Source of the DNA: Microbacterium nanhaiense
GTDB lineage: Bacteria > Actinomycetota > Actinomycetes > Actinomycetales > Microbacteriaceae
DNA length: 64,000 nucleotides
Direction: 5' to 3'
Assembly (NCBI RefSeq): GCF_014646015.1
Contig: NZ_BMMQ01000002.1
Location: 124,277-188,276 of the forward strand
The translations under genes were made by a program, and so were the position numbers. This document shows, piece by piece, positions 1 through 9,659 of this stretch. The stretch's first letter is position 1. Each line of letters begins with the position of its first letter. The notes below the pieces were generated by a model, which saw only the letters and a list, made by a program, of their open reading frames with translations, did no database searches and was not told the DNA's origin.

Positions 1-336
1 GGCGTGTCTGCCACCGCTTCGAACGCCGCCGGCATCATCGCCCGCGCCGAGCGCCTGCACGACGAGCACGTTGCCGAGGGCCAGGCCCGGGCGAAGAAGC
101 TCGTGGACGACGCCGAGGCGAAGGCCGCGGGCATCGTCGCCGCCGCCGAGGCGAAGCAGCGTGAGATCTCGCAGAAGCTCGACACCGAGCGCAAGAGCCT
201 CGAGGGGCGCATCACGGAGCTGCGCCAGTTCGAGCGCGACTACCGTCAGCAGCTGCGCGGTTACTTCGAGCAGAAGCTCGCCGATCTGAACGCGCCGGAG
301 TCGGGCACCCAGTCCGCCTCGACCGTCGGTCTCTGA
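1..336 (+). CDS. DivIVA/Wag31-like polar growth protein, C-terminal part (5' truncated by window edge)
   Basis: The reading frame is open from the first base and ends at TGA 334-336, giving 111 residues of a C-terminus. They are rich in Ala, Lys, Glu and Arg with heptad-like spacing (about residues 10-95), consistent with the coiled coil of DivIVA/Wag31, the scaffold that directs pole growth and septum placement in actinobacteria. It lies directly upstream of lspA, the usual place for divIVA at the end of the division cluster. The membrane-binding N-terminus lies outside the window, so the name rests on coiled-coil character and neighbourhood. Confidence 0.75.
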   Translation, partial: GVSATASNAAGIIARAERLHDEHVAEGQARAKKLVDDAEAKAAGIVAAAEAKQREISQKLDTERKSLEGRITELRQFERDYRQQLRGYFEQKLADLNAPESGTQSASTVGL

Positions 337-347
337 GTTCACCTCGC

Positions 348-908
348 GTGACGGGACATCGACTCTACTCTGCGCCGGCGGCCGGTGCCACGATCGCGTC
401 TCTCGCGATCCTGGTGCTGGCCGCCGACCAGTTGAGCAAGTTCTTCGTCCTGCGCCACCTTACGGAGCGCGAGACGGTCACGGTCGTCGGCGATCTGCTG
501 CAATGGCACCTGGTGTTCAACCCGGGCGCGGCATTCTCGATGGGCGAGGGCATGACGTGGGTGTTCACGATCGTGATGGCGCTCGTCGCGGCCGCCATCG
601 TGTACCTCGCGATCACCCGGATCCGGTCTCGGGCCTGGAGCATCGTGCTGGGGCTCGTGCTCGGCGGCGTGCTCGGCAACCTCACGGATCGACTCTTCCG
701 TGACCCGGGGTTCGCCGTCGGCCACGTCGTCGACTTCATCCTCACGCCGTGGATGTGGTTCTGGACCAGGCCGGCGATCTATAACGTCGCGGACATGTTC
801 ATTGTCTGCGGCATGATCGCGGTCGCGGTGCTGGTGCTGATCGGTCTGAACTTCGACGGCACGCGCGGTGCGAAGAAAGCCGAGGTCGAGGAGCGCGGCG
901 ATGAGTGA
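348..908 (+). CDS. lspA: Lipoprotein signal peptidase (signal peptidase II)
   Basis: A 186-residue integral membrane aspartyl protease that removes signal peptides from diacylglyceryl-modified prolipoproteins. Four hydrophobic segments are visible (about 12-30, 68-90, 97-112, 143-166). The two family motifs are present: NLTDR with Asp114 and YNVAD with Asp149, the catalytic pair. The start is GTG, 11 bp after the preceding stop, with no clear ribosome-binding site. The 3' end overlaps rluD by 8 bp (ATGAGTGA), so the two are probably translationally coupled. Likely substrates in this window are CtaC, MetQ and the GH114-like lipoprotein. Confidence 0.95.
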   Translation: MTGHRLYSAPAAGATIASLAILVLAADQLSKFFVLRHLTERETVTVVGDLLQWHLVFNPGAAFSMGEGMTWVFTIVMALVAAAIVYLAITRIRSRAWSIVLGLVLGGVLGNLTDRLFRDPGFAVGHVVDFILTPWMWFWTRPAIYNVADMFIVCGMIAVAVLVLIGLNFDGTRGAKKAEVEERGDE

Positions 909-1830
909 ATCGCGCCGCATCCCCGTTCCCGATGGCCTCGAGGGGAGCCGCGTCGACGCGGCCCTCGCGAAGATGCTCGGTTTCTCGCGCACCTTCGCCG
1001 CCGAGCTGGCGTCCGCGGGTGGAGTGCGGATCGACGGACGCGCCGCGGGCAAGTCCGATCGCGTCTCGGCGGGAGCCTGGCTCGATGTCGAGTGGACGGC
1101 GAAGATCGAGCCACAGGTCGTACCCGTCGACGTGCCGGGCCTCGGCATCGTGCACGAAGACGATCACATCGTGGTCATCGACAAGCCCGCCGGTGTGGCG
1201 GCTCACCCCTCGATGGGCTGGAACGGTCCCACGGTGCCCGGCGCGTTGCTCGCCGCGGGCGTCGAGATCTCCACCTCGGGTGCCGCCGAGCGGCAGGGGA
1301 TCGTGCACCGGCTCGACGTGGGCACGAGCGGCCTCATGGCGGTCGCCAAGAGCGAGCATGCCTACACGGTGCTCAAGCGGGCCTTCAAGGACCGCGGGGT
1401 CGAGAAGATCTACCACGCCATCGTCCAGGGCCACCCGGATCCCTTCTCGGGAACGATCGATGCCCCGATCGGCAGGCACACGAGCCACTCCTGGAAGTTC
1501 GCCGTCACCCCCGACGGCAAAGACTCGATCACCCACTACGATACGCTCGAGGCGTTCCCGCGCGCGACCCTCGTCGAGGTGCACCTGGAGACCGGTCGCA
1601 CGCACCAGATCCGCGTGCACATGGCCGCGCACCGGCATCCGCTCGTGGGCGATCCGCTCTACGGATCCGACCCGACGCTCGCGGAACGGCTGGGGCTGAA
1701 CCGGCAGTGGCTTCACGCCCACCGGCTCGCCTTCGAGCATCCGGCGACGGGGGAGTGGGTGTCGTTCGAATCGGCCTACCCGGACGACCTGCAACACGCC
1801 TACGAACTGCTGGAGGACGGGCTGTTCTAG
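901..1830 (+). CDS. rluD: RluA-family rRNA pseudouridine synthase (RluD-like)
   Basis: 309 residues. An S4-like RNA-binding domain lies at about 12-75, followed by the pseudouridine synthase core. The catalytic motif HRLDVGTSG is intact with Asp139, and the RTHQIRVH motif follows near residue 230. Family members isomerise uridines in 23S rRNA; which uridine cannot be told from sequence. ATG 901 is preferred over an in-frame ATG 33 bp upstream because the conserved N-terminus begins here and it gives the tight 8-bp overlap with lspA. The lspA-rluD pair is common in actinobacteria. Confidence 0.92.
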   Translation: MSESRRIPVPDGLEGSRVDAALAKMLGFSRTFAAELASAGGVRIDGRAAGKSDRVSAGAWLDVEWTAKIEPQVVPVDVPGLGIVHEDDHIVVIDKPAGVAAHPSMGWNGPTVPGALLAAGVEISTSGAAERQGIVHRLDVGTSGLMAVAKSEHAYTVLKRAFKDRGVEKIYHAIVQGHPDPFSGTIDAPIGRHTSHSWKFAVTPDGKDSITHYDTLEAFPRATLVEVHLETGRTHQIRVHMAAHRHPLVGDPLYGSDPTLAERLGLNRQWLHAHRLAFEHPATGEWVSFESAYPDDLQHAYELLEDGLF

Positions 1831-1854
1831 CCGCCGTTCTGAGCGATTGCGGAG

Positions 1855-1881
1855 TTGGATGTCGTGGGTCCAAATTAGACT
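1855..1881 (+). promoter_or_regulatory. Promoter of dnaE, apparently leaderless
   Basis: TTGGAT (1855-1860) and TAGACT (1876-1881) are 15 bp apart, and the -10-like box ends 6 bp before ATG 1888. No Shine-Dalgarno sequence precedes the ATG, so transcription probably starts at or next to the A of the start codon. Confidence 0.5.
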
Positions 1882-1887
1882 GGACTC

Positions 1888-4800
1888 ATGGCATCCGACT
1901 CCTTCGTGCACCTTCACGTCCACTCCGAGTACTCGATGCTGGACGGGGCCGCGAAGCTCGCTGAGATGACGAAGGCGGCGGCCGAGATGGGCATGCCGGC
2001 GATCGCGGTGACGGACCACGGCAACAACTACGCGTCGTTCGAGTTCTACAAGGCGGCCAAGGCCGAGGGAATCAAGCCGATCATCGGGCTCGAGGCCTAT
2101 CTCACCCCCGGCACCCATCGCACCGACAAGACGCGAGTGGCCTGGGGAACGGCAGAGCAGAAGCGCGACGACGTCTCCGGATCCGGTGCCTACACCCATG
2201 CGACGATGTGGGCCGAGACGACGCAGGGCATGCACAACCTGTTCCGGCTCAGCTCGCTCGCGAGCATCGAGGGCTACTACTTCAAGCCCCGCATGGACCG
2301 CGAGCTCCTGCAGAAGTATGCCAAGGGCATCATCGCCACCACCGGCTGCCCTTCGGGCGAGATTCAGACGAGGCTCCGCCTGGGCCAGTACGAGGCGGCG
2401 CGCGAGGCCGCGGCGGAGTTCCAGGACATCTTCGGCAGGGACAACTACTTCTGCGAGCTCATGGATCACGGGCTCGATATCGAGCGCCGCGTCCGCGACG
2501 ACCTCGTGAAGATCGCGAAGGACCTGGGGATCCCGTTCGTCGCGACGAACGACTCGCACTACACCCACCAGCACGACGCGAGCGCGCACGAGGCGCTGCT
2601 GTGCGTGCAGTCGGGCTCGACCCTCGACGACCCGAACCGCTTCAAGTTCGACGGCGACGGCTACTACATCAAGACCGCCGCCGAGATGCGGCACATGTTC
2701 CGCGACGTCGAGGGCGCCTGCGACAACACGCTCCTCATCGCCGAGCGATGCAACGTCGAGTTCGACACGAGCGCGAACTACATGCCGCGCTTCCCCGTGC
2801 CGGAGGGCGAGACCGAGGAGAGCTGGTTCATCAAGGAGGTCGAGCGCGGCCTCCACTACCGCTACCCGAACGGCATCCCGCAGGAAGTTCGCGAGCGAGC
2901 CGAATACGAGATCGGGATCATCACGCAGATGAAGTTCCCCGGGTACTTCCTCGTCGTCGCCGACTTCATCAACTGGTCGAAGAACAACGGCATCCGCGTG
3001 GGCCCGGGTCGAGGCTCCGGTGCGGGCTCGATGGTCGCCTACGCCATGCGCATCACCGACCTCGACCCCATCCCTCACGGCCTCATCTTCGAGCGCTTCC
3101 TCAACCCCGACCGCGTCTCGATGCCCGACTTCGACGTCGACTTCGACGACCGTCGCCGCGGCGAGGTCATCGACTACGTGACGGAGAAGTACGGCGACGC
3201 CCGCGTCGCGCAGATCGTCACTTACGGCACGATCAAGTCGAAGCAGGCACTGAAGGACGCGGGCCGCGTGCTCGGCTTCCCGTTCAGCATGGGCGAGAAG
3301 CTCACGAAGGCGATGCCGCCGGCCGTGATGGGCAAGGACATGCCGCTCGGCGGCATGTTCGACCCGGAGCACGCGCGCTACAAGGAGGCGAGCGAGTTCC
3401 GCGCGACGATCGAGTCGGATCCGGAGGCCCGCACCGTCTTCGACCGCGCCGTCGGCCTCGAGGGCCTCAAGCGCCAGTGGGGCGTGCACGCGGCGGGTGT
3501 GATCATGTCGAGCGACCCGCTGATCGACATCATCCCGATCATGAAGCGCGAGCAGGACGGCCAGATCGTCACACAGTTCGACTATCCCGCCTGCGAATCG
3601 CTCGGCCTCATCAAGATGGACTTCCTGGGGCTCCGCAACCTCACGATCATCTCGGACGCGCTGGACAACATCCGCACGAACCGGGGTGTCGAGCTCGATC
3701 TCGAGCAGCTGAGCCTCGATGACCGCAAGGCGTACGAGCTGCTCTCCCGCGGCGACACCCTCGGCGTCTTCCAGCTCGACGGCGGGCCGATGCGCTCGCT
3801 TCTGCGCCTCATGAAGCCCGACAACTTCGAGGACATCTCGGCCGTCATCGCGCTGTACCGACCGGGCCCGATGGGCGCGAACTCGCACACGAACTACGCC
3901 CTGCGCAAGAACGGTGAGCAGCCGATCACGCCGATCCATCCCGAGCTCGAGGAACCGTTGAAGGATATCCTCGACACGAGCTACGGCCTCATCATCTACC
4001 AGGAGCAGGTGATGGCGATCGCCCAGCGCGTCGCCGGCTTCTCTCTCGGCCAGGCAGACATTCTGCGCCGCGCCATGGGTAAGAAGAAGAAGTCCGAGCT
4101 CGATAAGCAGTACGAGGGCTTCCACCAGGGCATGGTCGACCGCGGCTTCGGCGAGGGCGCCATCAAGGCGCTGTGGGACATCCTGCTTCCGTTCTCGGAC
4201 TACGCCTTCAACAAGGCGCACTCCGCGGCGTACGGCGTCGTGTCCTATTGGACGGCCTATCTCAAGGCGCACTATCCCGCCGAGTACATGGCGGCCCTGC
4301 TGACGAGCGTCGGCGACTCCCGCGACAAGCTCGCGCTGTACCTCAACGAGTGCCGCCGCATGGGAATCAAGGTGCTCCCGCCCGACGTGAGCGAATCGAT
4401 CGAGTACTTCGCGGCCGTGGGGGAGGACATCCGCTTCGGCCTCGGCGCGATCCGCAACGTCGGCCACAACGTCGTCGAGGGCATCATCGCCGCGCGCGAG
4501 GACGGTCCTTACAAGGGCTTCCACGACTTCCTCGACCGGGTGCCGGCCCACGTGACGAACAAACGCACCGTCGAGTCGCTGGCCAAGGCCGGGGCATTCG
4601 ATTCGATGGGGCACACCCGCCGCGCGCTCGTCGAGATCCACGAAAGCGCCGTCGAGCAGGCCGTCGCCGACAAGCGCAAGGCCGCCAACGGCGAGGTCGG
4701 CTTCGACTTCGACGCTCTCTTCGGTGAGGAGGAGCAGAACTCGAAGGTTCCGGATCGGCCGGAATGGACCAAGAAGGACAAGCTCGCGTTCGAGCGCGAC

Positions 4801-5400
4801 ATGCTCGGCCTGTACGTGTCCGACCATCCGCTTGCGGGTCTCGAGGTGCCGCTCGCGAAGCACCGCACCGTGACGATCAACGACCTCATCAACGCCGAAG
4901 ACCTCGAAGACGGCATGCAGGTCACGATCGCGGGCCTGGTCACGACGGCTCAGCACCGGGTCGCGAAGTCGAGCGGCAACCCCTACGGCATGATCACGAT
5001 CGAAGACTTCGAGGCCGAGGTCACCGTGATGTTCATGGGCAAGACCTACCAGGAGTTCCAACCGATCCTCGTGCAGGATTCGATCCTCGTCGTGCGGGGG
5101 CGCGTCTCGAAGCGCGACGATGGCCTCAACATCCATGCCCAGGGAGCCTTCTCGCCCGATATTGCCGACTTCGACGAGTCCGGCCCGCTCACGCTGCTGC
5201 TGCCCGAGCAGCGCGCCACCGAGCGCACCGTCGGGGACCTCGCGGATGTCCTGCGCCGGCACGAGGGCGACACGGAGGTGCGCCTGAAGATGCACCGCGG
5301 GCGCCAGGCGAAGGTCTTCGAGGTGCCCCTTCCCGTGAAGGTGTCGGCCGAGCTCTTCGGCGACCTGAAGGCGCTCCTCGGACCGCAGTGCCTCGCGTGA
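1888..5400 (+). CDS. dnaE: DNA polymerase III alpha subunit (replicative, DnaE1 type)
   Basis: 1170 residues, the normal DnaE1 length. The N-terminal PHP domain begins HLHVHSEYSMLDG (about 7-280). The palm contains PDFDVDF with Asp416 and Asp418 and, further on, IKMDFLG with Asp578, matching the three catalytic acidic residues of E. coli alpha. Fingers, the helix-hairpin-helix and a C-terminal OB domain (about 1010-1100) follow. Of the two actinobacterial alpha subunits, DnaE1 is the essential replicase and DnaE2 the mutagenic one. The length and the complete, ordered PHP motifs favour DnaE1, though the other copy is not in view. Confidence 0.97.
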   Translation: MASDSFVHLHVHSEYSMLDGAAKLAEMTKAAAEMGMPAIAVTDHGNNYASFEFYKAAKAEGIKPIIGLEAYLTPGTHRTDKTRVAWGTAEQKRDDVSGSGAYTHATMWAETTQGMHNLFRLSSLASIEGYYFKPRMDRELLQKYAKGIIATTGCPSGEIQTRLRLGQYEAAREAAAEFQDIFGRDNYFCELMDHGLDIERRVRDDLVKIAKDLGIPFVATNDSHYTHQHDASAHEALLCVQSGSTLDDPNRFKFDGDGYYIKTAAEMRHMFRDVEGACDNTLLIAERCNVEFDTSANYMPRFPVPEGETEESWFIKEVERGLHYRYPNGIPQEVRERAEYEIGIITQMKFPGYFLVVADFINWSKNNGIRVGPGRGSGAGSMVAYAMRITDLDPIPHGLIFERFLNPDRVSMPDFDVDFDDRRRGEVIDYVTEKYGDARVAQIVTYGTIKSKQALKDAGRVLGFPFSMGEKLTKAMPPAVMGKDMPLGGMFDPEHARYKEASEFRATIESDPEARTVFDRAVGLEGLKRQWGVHAAGVIMSSDPLIDIIPIMKREQDGQIVTQFDYPACESLGLIKMDFLGLRNLTIISDALDNIRTNRGVELDLEQLSLDDRKAYELLSRGDTLGVFQLDGGPMRSLLRLMKPDNFEDISAVIALYRPGPMGANSHTNYALRKNGEQPITPIHPELEEPLKDILDTSYGLIIYQEQVMAIAQRVAGFSLGQADILRRAMGKKKKSELDKQYEGFHQGMVDRGFGEGAIKALWDILLPFSDYAFNKAHSAAYGVVSYWTAYLKAHYPAEYMAALLTSVGDSRDKLALYLNECRRMGIKVLPPDVSESIEYFAAVGEDIRFGLGAIRNVGHNVVEGIIAAREDGPYKGFHDFLDRVPAHVTNKRTVESLAKAGAFDSMGHTRRALVEIHESAVEQAVADKRKAANGEVGFDFDALFGEEEQNSKVPDRPEWTKKDKLAFERDMLGLYVSDHPLAGLEVPLAKHRTVTINDLINAEDLEDGMQVTIAGLVTTAQHRVAKSSGNPYGMITIEDFEAEVTVMFMGKTYQEFQPILVQDSILVVRGRVSKRDDGLNIHAQGAFSPDIADFDESGPLTLLLPEQRATERTVGDLADVLRRHEGDTEVRLKMHRGRQAKVFEVPLPVKVSAELFGDLKALLGPQCLA

Positions 5401-5423
5401 TGCGACGCGGGTCGTCGGGCGCT

Positions 5424-5429
5424 TAGGAT
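5424..5429 (+). promoter_or_regulatory. Possible -10 box upstream of the membrane protein gene at 5475
   Basis: TAGGAT lies 45 bp before GTG 5475. Unlike many genes here, this start has a good ribosome-binding site (AGGGAGAGGAA), so a normal leader of about 38 nt fits. Confidence 0.3.
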
Positions 5430-5474
5430 CAGAGCAGGTGCGGATTTCCGCACGACAGGGAGAGGAACGCACAC

Positions 5475-6689
5475 GTGACAGACCAGAACGCACCCTACTC
5501 CGGACCGGACGCGCAGAGCGCGCCCCGTTTCATCGAGCAGGCGTCGGCCGCATCCACCCCGACCGTCACCCCGCAGCAGGGGATCGGGCCGTACACGATC
5601 CGCGAGTGGATCGTGATCGGCGCCGCGGTGCTGTTGCTCCTGCTGTCCTTCTTCTCTCGTGCGCAGAGCTCGACCTTCATCGGCTACAGCCCGGTCTGGA
5701 CGCTCGGTATCGCGTGGCTCCCCGCCGTCGTGCTGCCGGTGATCGCGGCGGCGCTCATCGCGGTTCGTCGCACCAATAGCGTGCGCAACTTCGGCTCCCT
5801 GAGCATCGACCAGTTCGCGTCCGTCACCTTCGTCGGTGCCACGATCACGTGGATCCACATCGCCGTGACGCTCGGCTCGCTGGCGAGCTGGGTCACCTGG
5901 GTGGCCATCGTCGTCTCGTTGGCCGGGGTCTTCTTCACGATCTTCGCGCGATTCGTCGCGCCCTTCTCGGATGACTTCACCGGCCGCGAGGAGGTTCCCG
6001 CGCACGCCGCCGCACGACCCGCTCGCCCCGTGATCCAGGCGCCGCGTCCCGCGGCTCCCACCGCATCGCACCAGCCCGCTGCTCAGACCGCGGCCTTCGG
6101 CGCGCCCGCGTCGCAGCAGCACGATCCGTTCCGCGCGCCCGAGCACACCGACCCGTTCGCGTCGACCGCGACGGGCGGGATCGACCGCTTCGCACCTCCC
6201 TCGATGGAGCGAGCCGACGCGACGCCCACCGCGACCGCGGATCCCTCGGCGGCGGAAGCCGACGGCACCTCCGCGCCCGAGGCTTCGGCGGCGTCCGCCG
6301 CGGACACCGACGCGAGCACCGCGGTCGATGGGGAAGCGACGACCGCGGAACCGCCGCTGGCGGAGCCCGCCTCGGACGACGCTCTCAGCGGCCGTGACGA
6401 GGCGGTCGCGCAGCCCGAGCCGCGCGCCGAGGCGACGCATGCGGAGGTGACGCATGCGGAGGCGACGCATGCAGAGACGGCGGCACAGGCCGCCGCCGGC
6501 CAGCAACCCTTCTGGGCGCTCGTGCCGGAGGAGCGCGACGTCCACGACTTCGAGGGGCGCCCCATCTACAAGATCGGCCCCACCGCCTGGGCCCTCGTCC
6601 TCGAGGACCGCGGCACCTACTTCGTCATGCGCCACGACGACGGACGGATCGGCTACCTTCACAACGTCGCCGGCGTCACCCGCGGCTGA
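5475..6689 (+). CDS. Four-helix membrane protein with Ala/Pro/Thr-rich linker and small conserved C-terminal domain
   Basis: 404 residues; no named family recognised. After a 40-residue polar N-terminus come four hydrophobic helices (about 45-61, 74-97, 114-133, 138-160). A long disordered linker (about 170-345) is rich in Ala, Pro, Asp and Thr. The end (about 346-404) is a compact domain with FEGRPIYKIGPTAWALVLEDRG, aromatic and probably beta-rich, which looks conserved rather than random. GTG 5475 is supported by an AGGGAGAGGAA ribosome-binding site. The linker includes three tandem 15-bp repeats (6427-6471). The C-terminal domain is probably cytoplasmic given an even number of helices. Function unknown. 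Confidence 0.75.
   Translation: MTDQNAPYSGPDAQSAPRFIEQASAASTPTVTPQQGIGPYTIREWIVIGAAVLLLLLSFFSRAQSSTFIGYSPVWTLGIAWLPAVVLPVIAAALIAVRRTNSVRNFGSLSIDQFASVTFVGATITWIHIAVTLGSLASWVTWVAIVVSLAGVFFTIFARFVAPFSDDFTGREEVPAHAAARPARPVIQAPRPAAPTASHQPAAQTAAFGAPASQQHDPFRAPEHTDPFASTATGGIDRFAPPSMERADATPTATADPSAAEADGTSAPEASAASAADTDASTAVDGEATTAEPPLAEPASDDALSGRDEAVAQPEPRAEATHAEVTHAEATHAETAAQAAAGQQPFWALVPEERDVHDFEGRPIYKIGPTAWALVLEDRGTYFVMRHDDGRIGYLHNVAGVTRG
6427..6471 (+). repeat. Three 15-bp tandem repeats inside the linker of the 5475 gene
   Basis: GAGGCGACGCATGCG occurs at 6427-6441, 6442-6456 (one change) and 6457-6471 (one change). It encodes E-A/V-T-H-A units. Being a multiple of three, copy-number change would alter linker length without breaking the frame. 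Confidence 0.85.
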
Positions 6690-6772
6690 GGCCCGGCGCG
6701 TGCCGCGCGGCGGCGTCGGTCCTCGACGTTCGCCGCGCGTCCGCGCGCCCGGCGGCCGCATATCCACCCCGT

Positions 6773-6778
6773 ATCCTT
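6773..6778 (+). promoter_or_regulatory. -10 box of hisD (leaderless)
   Basis: TATCCT ends 6 bp before ATG 6785; no ribosome-binding site is present. Confidence 0.45.
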
Positions 6779-6784
6779 GAGAGC

Positions 6785-8092
6785 ATGACTATGCGCACGA
6801 TCGATCTTCGCGGTCGGGATCTGACCGCCGCCGAGCTGCTCGCCGCCGTGCCGCGGGCGACCGAGGCGCGAGCGGCCGCACTGGAGGCCGCTGCCGAGAT
6901 CGTTCACGCCGTCGCGCACGAGGGCGAGGCGGCGCTGCGCGAGCAGGCCGAGCGATTCGACCGGGTGACCGGGCACGACATCCGTGTGCCGCAAACGCAC
7001 ATCGATGAAGCCGTCGAGTCGCTGGCGCCCGAGGTGCGGTCGGCGCTCGACGAGGCGATTGCTCGCGTTCGCGAGGGATCTGCGGCGCAGGTCCCGGATC
7101 CGCGGGTCACGGAGCCGGCACCCGGCGCGCGCATCTCGCAGCGGTGGCAGCCCGTCGGTCGAGCCGGCGTCTACGTGCCCGGCGGCAAGGCGGTGTACCC
7201 CTCGAGCGTCGTCATGAACGTCGTCCCGGCGCAGGTCGCGGGTGTGCCGAGCATCGCCCTCTGCTCGCCGCCCCAGGCGGACTTCGGCGGACGGATCCAC
7301 CCGACGATCCTCGCCGTCGCGGGCCTTCTGGGCGTGACGGAGGTCTACGCGATCGGCGGCGCCGGAGCGATCGGCGCCCTCGCGCACGGCGTCGAGGGTC
7401 TCGGCCTCGACCCCGTCGACCTCGTCACGGGTCCCGGCAACAACTTCGTCGCCTCTGCCAAGCGCGTCGTCGCCGGGCTCGTCGGCACCGACTCGGAGGC
7501 GGGAGCCACCGAGATCCTCATCGCCGCCGACGACACCGCCGATGCACGGCTGATCGCCTACGACCTCATCAGCCAGGCCGAGCACGACGAGCAGGCCTCG
7601 GCGGTGCTCGTGACGACGTCGCCCGACGTCGCGGACCGCGTCGCGGCAGAGGTCGCGGATCTCGCGCCGCGGACGCGCCACGCGGATCGCGTCGCCGCCG
7701 CCCTCGCGGGCGAACAATCGGCGATCGTGCTGGTCGATGACGCCGAAGCGATGGCCCGCTTCAGCAACGCCTACGGCCCGGAGCACCTCGAGCTCCACCT
7801 CGCCGACGCGCGTGCCGCGGCGGACGACTACACGAACGCCGGTGCCCTGTTCATCGGATCCGCCACGCCCGTGAGCCTCGGCGACTACATGGCGGGAAGC
7901 AACCACGTGCTGCCGACCGGCGGTCAGTCGCGCTACGCGTCGGGACTCGGTGCGTACACATTCCTCCGGCCCCAGCAGGTCGTGGAGTACGACCGCGACG
8001 CGCTCGCGCTCGTGGCCGACCGCATCGTCGCCCTCGCCGCGTCGGAGTCGTTGCCCGCCCACGGCGAGGCGGTCACGGCTCGTTTCGCGTAG
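6785..8092 (+). CDS. hisD: Histidinol dehydrogenase
   Basis: 435 residues, full length. It carries out the last two steps of histidine synthesis (L-histidinol to L-histidine, two NAD+). Visible motifs are YVPGG, GPGNNF, the zinc-binding SQAEHD with Gln264 and His267, and YGPEHLEL with Glu333 and His334, the pair acting as catalytic bases. The C-terminal GDYMAGSNHVLPTGG signature is intact. It stands alone here; no other his gene lies in the window, so it is probably a single-gene unit with its own leaderless promoter. Confidence 0.97.
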   Translation: MTMRTIDLRGRDLTAAELLAAVPRATEARAAALEAAAEIVHAVAHEGEAALREQAERFDRVTGHDIRVPQTHIDEAVESLAPEVRSALDEAIARVREGSAAQVPDPRVTEPAPGARISQRWQPVGRAGVYVPGGKAVYPSSVVMNVVPAQVAGVPSIALCSPPQADFGGRIHPTILAVAGLLGVTEVYAIGGAGAIGALAHGVEGLGLDPVDLVTGPGNNFVASAKRVVAGLVGTDSEAGATEILIAADDTADARLIAYDLISQAEHDEQASAVLVTTSPDVADRVAAEVADLAPRTRHADRVAAALAGEQSAIVLVDDAEAMARFSNAYGPEHLELHLADARAAADDYTNAGALFIGSATPVSLGDYMAGSNHVLPTGGQSRYASGLGAYTFLRPQQVVEYDRDALALVADRIVALAASESLPAHGEAVTARFA

Positions 8093-8111
8093 GCCTCGCA
8101 CCCCGACCGGA

Positions 8112-8117
8112 TAGGAT
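8112..8117 (+). promoter_or_regulatory. Possible -10 box of nrdR
   Basis: TAGGAT ends 9 bp before ATG 8127, at the long end of the leaderless spacing range. No ribosome-binding site is seen. Confidence 0.35.
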
Positions 8118-8126
8118 GGCACGGTT

Positions 8127-8588
8127 ATGCACTGCCCGTTCTGCCGCCATCCCGACTCGCGCGTGATCGATTCGCGCACCTCCGACGACGGCCTCTCGAT
8201 CCGCAGGCGCCGCCAGTGCCCGAAGTGCAATGGGCGCTTCTCCACGGTCGAGACCGCGAGCCTGAGCGTCGTGAAGCGGTCCGGCGCCGTCGAGCCGTTC
8301 TCGCGCGACAAGGTCATCGTCGGCGCGCGCAAGGCCTGCCAGGGGCGACCGGTGACCGACGGGGACCTGGCCGTGCTCGCGCAGCGCGTCGAGGAGGCCC
8401 TGCGCCAGACCGGCCAGAGCACCTTTGAGGCGAACGACATCGGCCTGGCAATCCTCGACCCGCTGCGAGATCTCGACGAGGTCGCGTATCTCCGGTTCGC
8501 GAGCGTGTATCGCGCCTTCGAGTCGCTCGAGGACTTCGAGGCCGCCATCGCGGATCTCCGCGCCGACCGTCATCCGAGTGAGGACTGA
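8127..8588 (+). CDS. nrdR: Transcriptional repressor NrdR
   Basis: 153 residues. A zinc ribbon is formed by Cys3, Cys6, Cys31 and Cys34, followed by an ATP-cone (about 49-139) that senses dATP/ATP. NrdR represses ribonucleotide reductase genes by binding paired NrdR boxes. No nrd genes lie in the window. The stop is 4 bp before the pyrD start, so the two nucleotide-metabolism genes are probably co-transcribed. Confidence 0.96.
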   Translation: MHCPFCRHPDSRVIDSRTSDDGLSIRRRRQCPKCNGRFSTVETASLSVVKRSGAVEPFSRDKVIVGARKACQGRPVTDGDLAVLAQRVEEALRQTGQSTFEANDIGLAILDPLRDLDEVAYLRFASVYRAFESLEDFEAAIADLRADRHPSED

Positions 8589-8592
8589 TCCC

Positions 8593-9609
8593 GTGATCTA
8601 TGACCTGCTGTTCCGCAACGTGCTCAAGCGCATGGATCCCGAGTTCGCCCACCACGCGGGCATGCTGGTGATTCGCGCGTCGGGATCCGCGCCGATCGCG
8701 CCGATCGTTCGCTCGTTCACGAAGCCGGATCCGTCGCTCGCGGTGAGCACGCTCGGCCTGACCTTCCCGACTCCGTTCGGCATCGCGGCGGGCTTCGACA
8801 AGAACGCCGTCGGGGTGCGCGGCCTCGAGGCGCTCGGCTTCGGGCATGTCGAGATCGGCACCGTCACGGCGATTCCGCAGCCGGGAAACCCCAAACCGCG
8901 CTTGTTCCGCCTGGTGGCCGACCGCGGGCTCGTGAACCGGATGGGCTTCAACAACCGCGGCGCGGCCGCCGCGGCGCGTCGCATCGCCCGCCTCCGCCGC
9001 GGGGGAGCCGTCGTCGGGGCCAACATCGGCAAGAGCCGCGTGGTGGACGTCGACAACGCGATTCCCGACTACGTCACGAGCGCCCGCGCCCTTGCCCCGC
9101 TCGCCGACTATCTCGCGGTCAACGTCTCATCGCCGAACACGCCGGGCCTTCGCGGACTGCAGGCCGTCGAGACGCTTCGCCCGCTCCTCGAGGCCGTTCG
9201 CGCCGCGGCCGGATCGACGCCCCTGCTCGTGAAGATCGCTCCCGACCTGCCCGACGAGGAGGTCACGGCGATCGCTCGCATGGCCGTCGACATCGGCCTC
9301 GACGGGCTCATCGCGACGAACACGACGATCTCGCGCGAGGGCTTGAAGACCAGCGCGGCGGAGGTCGAGGAGATGGGGGCGGGCGGCGTCTCCGGCCCGC
9401 CCGTCAAGGTTCGCTCCCTCGAGGTGCTGACGCTCGTGCGGGCCGAGGTTCCCGATCCCGAGTTCTGTGTAATCTCCGTCGGCGGCGTCGAGACGGCGGC
9501 CGACGTGCGCGAGCGCCTCGACGCGGGCGCCACCCTCGTCCAGGGCTACACCGGATTCATCTATCGGGGCCCGCTATGGGCCCGCCAGATCAACCGCGCG
9601 CTCGCCTGA
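8593..9609 (+). CDS. pyrD: Dihydroorotate dehydrogenase, class 2 (quinone-linked)
   Basis: 338 residues. It oxidises dihydroorotate to orotate at the membrane, passing electrons to quinone. Class 2 features are the N-terminal amphipathic extension (about 1-40), FGIAAGFDKN, NRMGFNN, and NVSSPNTPGLRGLQ (from Asn177), which supplies the catalytic Ser of class 2 enzymes. GTG 8593, just after nrdR, is preferred to upstream in-frame starts inside nrdR. The stop codon is the foot of a long terminator hairpin. Confidence 0.95.
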   Translation: MIYDLLFRNVLKRMDPEFAHHAGMLVIRASGSAPIAPIVRSFTKPDPSLAVSTLGLTFPTPFGIAAGFDKNAVGVRGLEALGFGHVEIGTVTAIPQPGNPKPRLFRLVADRGLVNRMGFNNRGAAAAARRIARLRRGGAVVGANIGKSRVVDVDNAIPDYVTSARALAPLADYLAVNVSSPNTPGLRGLQAVETLRPLLEAVRAAAGSTPLLVKIAPDLPDEEVTAIARMAVDIGLDGLIATNTTISREGLKTSAAEVEEMGAGGVSGPPVKVRSLEVLTLVRAEVPDPEFCVISVGGVETAADVRERLDAGATLVQGYTGFIYRGPLWARQINRALA

Positions 9610-9656
9610 GCAGACGACGAAGGCCGCTCCCGGGGGAGCGGCCTTCGTCGTCTGCT
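9609..9656. terminator. Bidirectional terminator between pyrD and the DUF3043 gene
   Basis: A perfect 23-bp inverted repeat (9609-9631 with 9634-9656; the tip must open to form a loop) separates two convergent genes. It starts at the last base of the pyrD stop and ends 3 bp before the DUF3043 stop. Confidence 0.85.
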
Positions 9657-9659
9657 GAG

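Noticed and set aside
799..5493. Very long open frame on the minus strand opposite rluD and dnaE
   Set aside because: It is a high-GC antisense shadow: composition is Arg/Asp/Val/Glu-heavy without domains, and the plus-strand genes explain the region.
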